Assembly (NCBI GenBank): GCA_937950385.1
Contig: CALFEA010000299.1
Span: 1-8,643, forward strand
Length of the DNA: 8,643 nt
Source of the DNA: an uncultured Altererythrobacter sp.
Lineage (GTDB): Bacteria; Pseudomonadota; Alphaproteobacteria; Sphingomonadales; Sphingomonadaceae
Direction of reading: 5' to 3'
Shown: positions 1 through 6,071 of the stretch, piece by piece
Numbering within the stretch: position 1 is the first letter of the stretch
How the letters are laid out: the number at the start of each line of letters is the position of its first letter
The notes under the pieces: generated by a model
Databases searched by the model: none
Told to the model about the DNA's origin: nothing
What the model saw: the letters and a program-made list of their open reading frames with translations, nothing else
Made by a program: the position numbers and the translations under genes

Positions 1-324
1 TTCCGCCAACGCGTGACCTTCGGGCAATTCGCGCCCGACGTGCCAGAACTCTTTGAGGTCATGCACATCGGCATCCTTGGCCTTTTCTGTGCCGAATGAA
101 GTGTAGCCGCGCGCACCGCCGCTGCCCTCTAACTTATAGGCGAGCTTTGCGTCTTCTGGCAAAGCGAAGAACGCCTTGGACGCGGCCTCTGCGCGGTCGA
201 TCAACTCTTGCGGAATGCCGTGATCGCGAATGACCGCAAATCCATATTCTTGGAAACTGGCGCCCAAAGCATCCGCGATATTCTCCAGCGGTTGATTAAT
301 CGAGACAGAAGCAATGTCAGTCAT
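1..324 (-). CDS. Isopenicillin N synthase-like Fe(II)/2-oxoglutarate oxygenase, N-terminal part (cut by left edge)
   Basis: The first 108 residues of a minus-strand gene are visible; the 3' end lies beyond position 1. The protein starts MTDIASVSINQPLENI and shows the DIOX_N domain of plant- and fungal-type 2-oxoglutarate oxygenases. This includes the YGFAVIRDHGIP stretch (about residues 27-38), FFALPEDAK (52-60) and the RGYTSFGTEKAK...DLKEFWHVGREL block (72-100), which is characteristic of bacterial 'isopenicillin N synthase family oxygenases'. The catalytic HxD...H iron triad would lie in the missing C-terminal half, so activity cannot be judged. The ATG at 324 is 13 bases downstream of the nupC stop. 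It has no clear Shine-Dalgarno sequence, so translational coupling to nupC is likely. The substrate is unknown; true penicillin synthesis is very unlikely because no peptide synthetase is nearby, and family naming alone does not establish it. Confidence 0.85.
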   Translation of the reverse strand, partial: MTDIASVSINQPLENIADALGASFQEYGFAVIRDHGIPQELIDRAEAASKAFFALPEDAKLAYKLEGSGGARGYTSFGTEKAKDADVHDLKEFWHVGRELPEGHALAE

Positions 325-337
325 TGTTGCACCAAGT

Positions 338-1651
338 TTAGTAAGGGAGGAACAATCCAGCGAGAGCCGCGCTCATGAGGTTGGCGAGGCTGCCCGCCGC
401 CAAAGCGCGTACACCCAGCTTGGCAATCATAGGCCGCTGGTTCGGGGCCAAGCCGCCTGTCACTGCCATTTGAATGGCGATGGAGCTAAAATTGGCAAAA
501 CCGCAAAGAGCAAAGGTAATGATCGCGCGGCTGCGCTGTGACAAACCCTCAACGGCGCCCAAATCAATAAAGGCGACAAATTCGTTCAGCACAATTTTTG
601 TCCCGAATAATCCGCCTGCAATGCCTGCTTCATTCCAAGGGATACCGATCAAATACATGACAGGCGCAAAGACATAGCCGAGCATTTGCTGGAAGGAGAG
701 ATCGGGGTAGCCGAACCATCCACCCACACCGCCGAGCAAACCGTTTGCCAAAGCCACCAAAGCCACGAACACCATGACCATTGCACCCACGGCCACAGCC
801 AATTTCACACCGGTTTGCGCACCTTGAGCAGCTGCTTCGAGCACGTTGGCAGGCTTATGGCCCTCCTCAAAAGTCTCTGCGATTTCCACCTCTGGCGCTT
901 TTCCGCCTTCGGTTATCGCTCCGGGTCCTTCGGCACTGATCCGCGCTTCTGGCAGGGTAAATTCTGCGTCACTGCCGTCAGAAACTGTCTCAAGCTCATC
1001 ATCGGGGTAAATGATCTTCGCCATCAAGATACCGCCGGGCGCCGACATAAAGGCCGCTGCCAGCAAGAACGGCAGATATTCATCACCAAGCAGCCCCGCA
1101 TAGGCCGCAAGGATTGTTCCTGCGACACCGGCCATACCGACCGTCATCAATGTAAAGAGCCGCGAGGGCGTGAGCGCCGCCAAATAGGGCCGCACGACCA
1201 GCGGGCTTTCTGATTGTCCGACAAAGATATTGGCAGCCGCCGCCAGCGATTCCACCTTGGAAATTCCCGTCAGCCAGCCAATCGCACCGCCTACCCAGCG
1301 CACCACGCGCTGCATAATGCCAAGGTGATAAAGGATGGAAACAAGCGCAGCGAAGAACACGATCACCGGCAGCGCGCCCAATGCAAAAGTATTGGCGAGC
1401 GGGTTATCCGCGCCAAACAAAAACGCCGTTCCCGCATCTGCATAGGACAATAACGCCGATACGCCATCCGACATGCCCTTGATCACGGCCTTGCCGCCAG
1501 TGGTCGCGAGCACCAGAAAAGCCATCACCGTTTGCAAAGCGAAGGCCGCACCCACGACGCGCAGATTGATCCGCTTTTTGCCGTTGGACAGCAGAAATGC
1601 GATAAGAAGGATCACCGCTATACCGGCGATGTTGATCAAAAATGGCGGCAT
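338..1651 (-). CDS. nupC: Concentrative nucleoside transporter, NupC/CNT family
   Basis: A 437-residue inner-membrane protein with many hydrophobic segments, beginning at residues 4-21. Family knowledge: CNT proteins import nucleosides by symport with Na+ or H+. The diagnostic motifs are intact: GQSESPLVV at 145-153 (the GQTEAP-type nucleoside-binding turn), GTKIVLNEFVAF at 350-361 (binding-site Glu357), and FALCGFANFSSIAI at 380-393 (Asn/Phe/Ser contacts in the second half-repeat). Length is slightly above the roughly 400 residues usual in the family. The extra length lies in a hydrophilic, acidic stretch at about 217-268, after the AKIIYPDDE segment and before the helix LEAAAQGAQTGVKLA. The ATG at 1651 has a purine-rich AGGGGA just upstream on the minus strand. 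The gene is first in a likely operon with the oxygenase 13 bases downstream. Whether Na+ or H+ is the coupling ion cannot be told by eye. Confidence 0.95.
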   Translation of the reverse strand: MPPFLINIAGIAVILLIAFLLSNGKKRINLRVVGAAFALQTVMAFLVLATTGGKAVIKGMSDGVSALLSYADAGTAFLFGADNPLANTFALGALPVIVFFAALVSILYHLGIMQRVVRWVGGAIGWLTGISKVESLAAAANIFVGQSESPLVVRPYLAALTPSRLFTLMTVGMAGVAGTILAAYAGLLGDEYLPFLLAAAFMSAPGGILMAKIIYPDDELETVSDGSDAEFTLPEARISAEGPGAITEGGKAPEVEIAETFEEGHKPANVLEAAAQGAQTGVKLAVAVGAMVMVFVALVALANGLLGGVGGWFGYPDLSFQQMLGYVFAPVMYLIGIPWNEAGIAGGLFGTKIVLNEFVAFIDLGAVEGLSQRSRAIITFALCGFANFSSIAIQMAVTGGLAPNQRPMIAKLGVRALAAGSLANLMSAALAGLFLPY

Positions 1652-1827
1652 GGGTCCCCTAATCCTGGCGTGAGCGGTCTATAGGATTCGTCCCTATCGC
1701 GCTGCGCCTCAATGTCTCGCCTTTTAACGCATGGCAGTCAAATGCCCACAGACTTTTGCGCCCAATCATCGTCCAATCCATCATACACGCTTTTCTTTTG
1801 TGCGCGTCCGCCATAGGCATTGGCGCC
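1652..1827. promoter_or_regulatory. Divergent spacer between nupC and yhhQ
   Basis: This 176-base spacer must hold the promoters of both divergent genes. The clearest structure is a short inverted repeat, ATAGG-attcgtc-CCTAT, at 1681-1697, 30 bases upstream of nupC. I found no convincing -35/-10 pair and no recognisable preQ1 riboswitch before yhhQ. An in-frame TTG at 1756 lies inside it but is not accepted as a start. Confidence 0.4.
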
Positions 1828-2526
1828 ATGAGCACAGACACCAAAACTCTCGACACACCGCAAGCCCAAGCAGCGGCGAACATGCCCTTGGGATTATTCG
1901 TCTATTTGATGCTTTACGGCGGGATGACTGTGCTGGCGGGCGTGCTCGCATATAAGCAAGTGCAATTGGTTCCGACCGACCTCGCTGTGGAATCGGGTAT
2001 TTTTGCGTTTCTCATTCTGGTCGTCATATCCAGCACAGTGACACAGCTTTATGGACAGAAATTGGCCACGCGCATTGTGTGGTTCGGCTTTGTCCCGCTG
2101 CTCATATCGAGCATCTTGATGCAATTGGTTCTAGGCCTGCCCGCCTCTGTCGAGATGGTCGAAGGCCGGGCAGAGGATCTCGCCGCATTCGAACAGGTGC
2201 ACAACACAGTCTGGCGGGTTTGGGCCGCTGGGCCTGCTGCTTACATCGTGTCTTTGCTGCTCAATATTTGGATATTCTCCAAGCTGGGTGGAGCAGGTAA
2301 GGCCACCACGGTGGGCCTGATGATCCGCGGCGCAGTCGCTTCAGCGCTTAGCCAAGCGGTGGATTCGGTTATATTCATCACTCTGGCGTTTTACGGCCTG
2401 TTCCCCATCACCAATCTGCTCATCGGGCAGGTGATTGCCAAAGTCGTTCTCAGCTTTGTCTTAGTGCCATTTCTTATCACTGGCGGGGTGAAGTTGGCCA
2501 ACTGGCTGGATGCTCGCAATAACTAA
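1828..2526 (+). CDS. yhhQ: Queuosine-precursor transporter, YhhQ/VUT family (DUF165)
   Basis: A 232-residue inner-membrane protein with about six hydrophobic helices (roughly residues 20-42, 56-71, 82-105, 132-150, 164-189 and 194-220). It belongs to COG1738, whose characterised member E. coli YhhQ imports the tRNA-modification precursors preQ0 and preQ1. Family features are the LYGQKLATRIVWFGF segment (74-88), the acidic loop around 105-127 before the HNTVWRVWAAGPAAYIVS helix, and the SQAVDSVIFITLAFYG helix (175-190), in which Asp179 matches the conserved Asp of the SxxxD signature. The ATG at 1828 (MSTDTKTLDT) is preferred over the in-frame TTG at 1756, which would add a 24-residue hydrophobic leader not typical of the family. 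No good Shine-Dalgarno sequence precedes either. The helix before LYGQ reads ISSTVTQ, whereas an acidic residue is common there in relatives as I recall them. The stop overlaps that of the convergent GH42 gene. Confidence 0.88.
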   Translation: MSTDTKTLDTPQAQAAANMPLGLFVYLMLYGGMTVLAGVLAYKQVQLVPTDLAVESGIFAFLILVVISSTVTQLYGQKLATRIVWFGFVPLLISSILMQLVLGLPASVEMVEGRAEDLAAFEQVHNTVWRVWAAGPAAYIVSLLLNIWIFSKLGGAGKATTVGLMIRGAVASALSQAVDSVIFITLAFYGLFPITNLLIGQVIAKVVLSFVLVPFLITGGVKLANWLDARNN

Positions 2527-4463
2527 AGCGCAAATACCGCATAGCTTGCAGGCAGTAACCTACGATCACCGAGCATCGGATCGCCCGAAATGCTGCTGGG
2601 AATATCGCGGGTCTGTGCGCAATAGTTGAACACATAGAGATATTTACTGTCCCGCCTAATGCGCAAACCTTCGGGCAAATCATGCGTCTTTAAAGTTGTG
2701 TCTGCCAAAGCCCGCGCGACCACTTCATCCAAAACTGCGCCGCTTGGCCAAGTTGCCAGATAGCGAGCTTTGCCGTGCTTATAGCTAGCAGGCGTCCCGT
2801 CTTTTGCGGTCAGCTCAGCTTGCGCTTCCCCCTCTACATGATCGAGCCAATGCGCGATTTCCCAAGTGCCGCCATCATGCACGAGACCGGGCCGAAGGCT
2901 CTCTGATCGCGTCACTTCCAGCCGAATAATATCCTGCAAACCGCCGGGCGCCAGACTGTGAGGAATCGCAAAATCTTGGGTCCGCGAACCCGACCTTGGA
3001 CCGATGATGATTTGCCCCTCAAACTGCTCTAATGCTGCCAAACATTCATCGCCAACAATCGGCAAGCAAGGCACCATCGCCAGTTGGTAAGCGGACAGAT
3101 CAGAACCGGGCCGAACAATATCCACATTCAGGCCTTTCTTGCGCAAAGCGGTATAGCAATCAAACGCTGCCCATAAGGCCGAGCGGCCCTCACCCTGCGG
3201 CTGAATTTGCGTCATCCACTCCGCTTCAAAGCTGAAAATAAGCGCAGCATCTCTTCCCCCATCTCCGGCCATCTCGCCTTTGGCCTGCATCATCTCCAAT
3301 TTCGCCTGCACATCTGTGACCTCTGCCAGAGCAGGCGCATCGGCCCCGTCAGGCCGCAGCAATCCTGCGTGCATTTGCTCTTGTGCCTGCGGGTTTTGCC
3401 GCCAGCGGAAATAGCTGACCAGCTCTGCACCATGGGCCGCCGCCTCCATCGTCCACAGCGCCACCATACCGTCCAAAGGCGCCGGATTGTGCCGCGCCCA
3501 ATTTACCGGCCCGGGCTGTTGTTCCAGCACAGACCAGCGCTCATTCGCAGCGCAGCCCCTGTACAAATCATGGTGAAATGCAGCGATATCGGGATGGCCT
3601 TGGCGCGCATATTGTAGCTTTTCAGCGTCTGAAAAGCGGAACATTTCAAGGAAGCCCAGCGGGTAACTGTCCCAGCCCAATATATCCAAATCATCGCTGA
3701 GATCATGCGCGTCATAGCCGGTGTAAAAGCCCATCGCATTGTGGGTGATATCGCGGCCCGGCGAACATTCGCGCAAGATGTCGACCTGCGCGCGGTTGAA
3801 GGCAATCACTTGGTCAGAGGAAAACCGGCGGAAAGCGAGCCAATGCGCGGGGTTCGCCTCGGTCACGGTCAGATTGGGGAGCTCTATCTCATCAAAGCTA
3901 GCGTATTCCATCGACCAAAAGACATTGCCCCATGCCGCGTTCAGCGCCTCGGCCGTGCCATATCGCGCCGCCAGCCAGACACGAAACGCGTCGCGCGCGG
4001 CGGGCGAAAAGCTCTGAACCGTATCATGGCAACCATATTCATTATCCGTCTGCCATTGAACGACCGCCGGATGCGATCCGTAACGCTGCGCCATTGCCCG
4101 CGTGATCCGCTTTGCCTGCTCCAAATAGCCTGCATGACTAAAGCAATAATGCCGCCGCGAACCAAAACCGCGCTGGCGCCCATCACGGTCATGGGCAAAC
4201 ATATCGGGCATGGCATCGCATAGCCATTTGGGCGGTGTAGCCGTCGGTGTGCCCATGATGATTTCAAGGCCAGCACCGTGCAAAACCTCAACCGCATCAT
4301 CGAGCCATTGCCAATTGAAAACGCCGGGCTGCGGTTCAATCCGGCTCCATGCAAATTCGCCAATGCGAACCTGAGACAATCCGGCATCCACCATACGGCG
4401 CGCGTCATCTGCCCACACATCTTGGGGCCAATGTTCAGGGTAATAGCAGCAGCCCAATTTCAT
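2523..4463 (-). CDS. Beta-galactosidase, glycoside hydrolase family 42
   Basis: A 646-residue protein, a normal length for GH42, hydrolysing terminal beta-D-galactosides with retention of configuration. The order is a TIM-barrel catalytic domain (about 1-385), a trimerisation alpha/beta domain (about 385-590), and a short C-terminal beta domain. Diagnostic sites are KLGCCYYPEHWP at the N-terminus, WQTDNEYGCHDT with acid/base Glu142, VLEQQPGPVNW with nucleophile Glu314, and HGAELVSYFRWRQ (about 344-356). The zinc-site cysteines known in Thermus A4 beta-galactosidase are mostly lost: Cys107 is kept, but the later three positions are Ser151, Ser153 and Ala156. No signal peptide is seen, so it is probably cytoplasmic. 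Of two tandem ATGs (4466 and 4463) the second is chosen because GGAGAG at 4475-4470 then sits 6 bases away; a TTG-initiated form at 4490 is rejected. No transporter or regulator gene for galactosides is adjacent. Confidence 0.95.
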   Translation of the reverse strand: MKLGCCYYPEHWPQDVWADDARRMVDAGLSQVRIGEFAWSRIEPQPGVFNWQWLDDAVEVLHGAGLEIIMGTPTATPPKWLCDAMPDMFAHDRDGRQRGFGSRRHYCFSHAGYLEQAKRITRAMAQRYGSHPAVVQWQTDNEYGCHDTVQSFSPAARDAFRVWLAARYGTAEALNAAWGNVFWSMEYASFDEIELPNLTVTEANPAHWLAFRRFSSDQVIAFNRAQVDILRECSPGRDITHNAMGFYTGYDAHDLSDDLDILGWDSYPLGFLEMFRFSDAEKLQYARQGHPDIAAFHHDLYRGCAANERWSVLEQQPGPVNWARHNPAPLDGMVALWTMEAAAHGAELVSYFRWRQNPQAQEQMHAGLLRPDGADAPALAEVTDVQAKLEMMQAKGEMAGDGGRDAALIFSFEAEWMTQIQPQGEGRSALWAAFDCYTALRKKGLNVDIVRPGSDLSAYQLAMVPCLPIVGDECLAALEQFEGQIIIGPRSGSRTQDFAIPHSLAPGGLQDIIRLEVTRSESLRPGLVHDGGTWEIAHWLDHVEGEAQAELTAKDGTPASYKHGKARYLATWPSGAVLDEVVARALADTTLKTHDLPEGLRIRRDSKYLYVFNYCAQTRDIPSSISGDPMLGDRRLLPASYAVFAL

Positions 4464-4469
4464 CATTTG

Positions 4470-4475
4470 CTCTCC
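4470..4475 (-). promoter_or_regulatory. Ribosome binding site of the GH42 gene
   Basis: GGAGAG on the minus strand, 6 bases before the ATG at 4463 and 3 bases before the tandem ATG at 4466. It decides the start in favour of the second ATG. Confidence 0.6.
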
Positions 4476-4499
4476 ATCGCGCCTTCCCAACCCAAGGTC

Positions 4500-4516
4500 A
4501 ATTCGCGCCTCGAATT
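4500..4516. repeat. Perfect 6-bp inverted repeat upstream of GH42 (possible operator)
   Basis: AATTCG-cgcct-CGAATT, ending 36 bases upstream of the GH42 start codon and about 170 bases upstream of the peroxidase. The size and placement suit a dimeric repressor site, but no regulator gene is in the window and only one copy was found, so the role is inferred. Confidence 0.35.
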
Positions 4517-4598
4517 CTCCAGCTTATGGTTAATTAAGTCCAAGGCTCAGCCTGACCGATTTTTAACCCGCCGCTCCTATAAGCAGCCTCGCGGATCG

Positions 4599-4633
4599 CC
4601 CCGTGCCCCTGCGGCATCGGGGCATTCGCGGGG
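4599..4633. repeat. GC-rich two-step hairpin in the leader of the vanadium peroxidase gene
   Basis: CCCCG (4599-4603) pairs with CGGGG (4629-4633), and inside it GCCCC (4605-4609) pairs with GGGGC (4619-4623). The apical loop is 9 bases; the inner and outer stems are separated by one base on the left and five on the right. No T-tract follows on either strand, so it is not a canonical intrinsic terminator. It lies 56 bases before the peroxidase ATG and would fall in its leader transcript if the promoter lies further upstream, for example near the TATAAG at 4578-4583. Confidence 0.45.
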
Positions 4634-4653
4634 TAAATCAAAAAATTGCGCGT

Positions 4654-4670
4654 GAGGGTTCAATTCCTTC
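4654..4670 (+). other. tRNA T-arm-like hairpin (no complete tRNA)
   Basis: GAGGG-TTCAATT-CCTTC has a 5-bp stem with one G-T pair and a 7-base loop obeying the T-arm invariants (GTTC, R57, A58, Y60, C61). The following TCGCCGG finds no matching acceptor strand or D-arm in the preceding 80 bases, so this is not a functional tRNA gene. It may be chance or a relic of a tRNA 3' end. Confidence 0.25.
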
Positions 4671-4678
4671 TCGCCGGC

Positions 4679-4682
4679 GGAG
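4679..4682 (+). promoter_or_regulatory. Ribosome binding site of the vanadium peroxidase gene
   Basis: GGAG lies 7 bases before the ATG at 4690. It supports that start over the in-frame GTG at 4603, because the shorter protein begins directly with a twin-arginine signal peptide. Confidence 0.7.
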
Positions 4683-4689
4683 TGAATTG

Positions 4690-6069
4690 ATGGAACTGAA
4701 CAGGCGGAAATTTCTCGCCACGGGAACGGCTGCAATCGGTCTTGCTGGATTATCGGCAGGGTGCAGCACGGCTGGTTTTGGCAGCAAGTCATCCTATCTA
4801 TCGCAAGTGCTTGCCCCGCAGCACAATAATAGTGTTTTCCATTGGGTCGACATTGTTCTGCAGCAGACGCGTGACCAGCGCGTGCCGCCGCCGCGTGCCG
4901 CCTATAATTATGCAGGGCCCATGCTGGCCGGTTTCCTTGCCGCCAATGCAGTGAGCGGGCGCTACGCTGAACCCTATGGTCTGGGCACAGCCCCAGCTGG
5001 CACGGATCCGGAGGTCGCTTACGGCGTCGCCTTTGCCACGGTTGCAGCCCAATGTTTTGGTCAGCCATTTGTGCTGGAGCGGCGCGGATTTAAGAACCGT
5101 TTTGCGAATAGCGAGGCAAAGTCGCTGGGCGTCGAATGGGGCCGCAAAGTCGGCATGTTCATCAACAAATTGCGCACGCATGATGGTTCAGAGCCCAATA
5201 AGGTGAACTTTTACCACGGGCGCTATCCGCGCCGCAAAGATGCGCTCAATTGGAACCCAACGGGCGCAACTTACGGCGACAGCACAGGCCCGCGTGTAGG
5301 CCACTACGAGCGTGGATTGTTCCCGGGGCTGGGTAAAGTGAAGCCTTGGACGATGACCCATTCAGAGCAATTCCAACCGGGTGAGTTTTACGATCCTGCT
5401 AGCCCTGAATTTGCCAAACAGTTTGAATATGTCCGCAAAGTCGGCTGCGTCGACAGCCCGATGCGCACAGCGGACGAAGCAGAGATTGCCGTGTTTTTGG
5501 AAGATGGACCATGGGGCATCACCCCGCCCGGCCACTTCCTCTATATCGCGGCACAAGTGCTGCAGGGGCGAGGAATGGATTTCCTCGATACGGCACGCGC
5601 ATTCGCGCTGCTCGGCATGACGCAGGGGGATGCCGCGATCAATGCTTGGAACTGCAAATATCAATATGACATTTTGCGCCCCGAAACCGCGATCCGGTAC
5701 CGCGCTGATGAATTTGGCAATGCGGCCATTGTGCAAGAAAAGGGATGGAAGAGCTTTATCCCAACGCCCAATTTCCCCGCCTACACATCGGGCCATTCCA
5801 CCTTTGGCGCAGCGGGCGCAGAGCTGACTGCGCTCTTGATCGGCACAGACAAAGTCTCCTTCGATCACACCTCGCCCGATCTCAATGGCTTCCCGCAATT
5901 GGCGGGCAAGCGGCGTTTTTGGACTTCACTGTCACAGGCCGCTGAAGAAAACGGCATGAGCCGGCTATACGGCGGCGTGCATTGGGAAATGGACCACACA
6001 GCCGCAATGCATGCAGGCCGGCAAATTGCGCGCCAAGCCTTCCAGCACTGGTTCCAGCGGAGGGTTTGA
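4690..6069 (+). CDS. Exported vanadium-dependent haloperoxidase / PAP2-fold protein
   Basis: A 459-residue protein of the vanadium haloperoxidase/acid phosphatase (PAP2) superfamily. Enzymes of this group bind vanadate and use H2O2 to oxidise halides to hypohalous acid; phosphatase activity is possible in relatives. All three pocket motifs are present: K323-x6-R330-P331, the T366-S367-G368-H369 form of PSGH with catalytic His369, and S424-R425-x5-H431-x3-D435 with His431 as the predicted vanadium ligand. Spacing K-R (7) and R-H (6) equals that in fungal vanadium chloroperoxidase. The N-terminus has a Tat signal (NRRKFLATG at 4-12), a hydrophobic stretch and LSAGC, so Cys25 is a possible lipidation site. 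The protein should therefore act outside the cytoplasm after folded export. Most of the N-terminal half (about 40-260) is the usual helical, poorly conserved region of bacterial members. The porin gene begins 2 bases after the stop. Whether it is a bromo-, iodo- or chloroperoxidase cannot be read from sequence. Confidence 0.9.
   Translation: MELNRRKFLATGTAAIGLAGLSAGCSTAGFGSKSSYLSQVLAPQHNNSVFHWVDIVLQQTRDQRVPPPRAAYNYAGPMLAGFLAANAVSGRYAEPYGLGTAPAGTDPEVAYGVAFATVAAQCFGQPFVLERRGFKNRFANSEAKSLGVEWGRKVGMFINKLRTHDGSEPNKVNFYHGRYPRRKDALNWNPTGATYGDSTGPRVGHYERGLFPGLGKVKPWTMTHSEQFQPGEFYDPASPEFAKQFEYVRKVGCVDSPMRTADEAEIAVFLEDGPWGITPPGHFLYIAAQVLQGRGMDFLDTARAFALLGMTQGDAAINAWNCKYQYDILRPETAIRYRADEFGNAAIVQEKGWKSFIPTPNFPAYTSGHSTFGAAGAELTALLIGTDKVSFDHTSPDLNGFPQLAGKRRFWTSLSQAAEENGMSRLYGGVHWEMDHTAAMHAGRQIARQAFQHWFQRRV
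6059..6063 (+). promoter_or_regulatory. Ribosome binding site of the porin gene, inside the peroxidase 3' end
   Basis: GGAGG within the last codons of the peroxidase gene, 8 bases before the porin ATG at 6072. It fixes the porin start and indicates that both proteins are translated from one mRNA. Confidence 0.8.
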
Positions 6070-6071
6070 TC

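Noticed and set aside
686..1213. 175-codon plus-strand open frame opposite nupC
   Set aside because: Composition (Cys, His, Arg rich, no recognisable domain) is that of an antisense shadow; the opposite strand encodes a clear NupC.
1756..1827. TTG-initiated N-terminal extension of YhhQ by 24 residues
   Set aside because: Rare start codon, no ribosome binding site, and the family normally begins near the polar segment encoded from the ATG at 1828.
1652..1827. PreQ1 riboswitch controlling yhhQ
   Set aside because: I could not find the compact stem plus A-rich pseudoknot tail and Shine-Dalgarno overlap expected of preQ1 riboswitches.
1958..2129. Repeated TGCAATTGGTT inside yhhQ
   Set aside because: Two short copies encoding similar hydrophobic helix residues; expected by chance from codon choice.
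3705..4223. 172-codon plus-strand open frame opposite the GH42 gene
   Set aside because: Shadow of the catalytic-domain coding region; no family resemblance and no ribosome binding site noted.
4600..4680. Complete tRNA or tmRNA piece
   Set aside because: Only the T-arm fits; no acceptor pairing, D-loop or anticodon arm, and no CCA or tmRNA tag context.
4603..4689. GTG-initiated extension of the vanadium peroxidase
   Set aside because: It would bury the twin-arginine signal peptide 30 residues inside; the ATG at 4690 has a good GGAG and starts directly with the signal.
5362..5898. 178-codon minus-strand open frame opposite the peroxidase
   Set aside because: Shadow frame; the plus strand encodes conserved vanadate-pocket motifs across the same bases.
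5982..6071. Upstream in-frame start for the porin, overlapping the peroxidase gene
   Set aside because: The ATG at 6072 has GGAGG at the right distance and begins a clean signal peptide; the longer form would overlap conserved peroxidase C-terminal codons.
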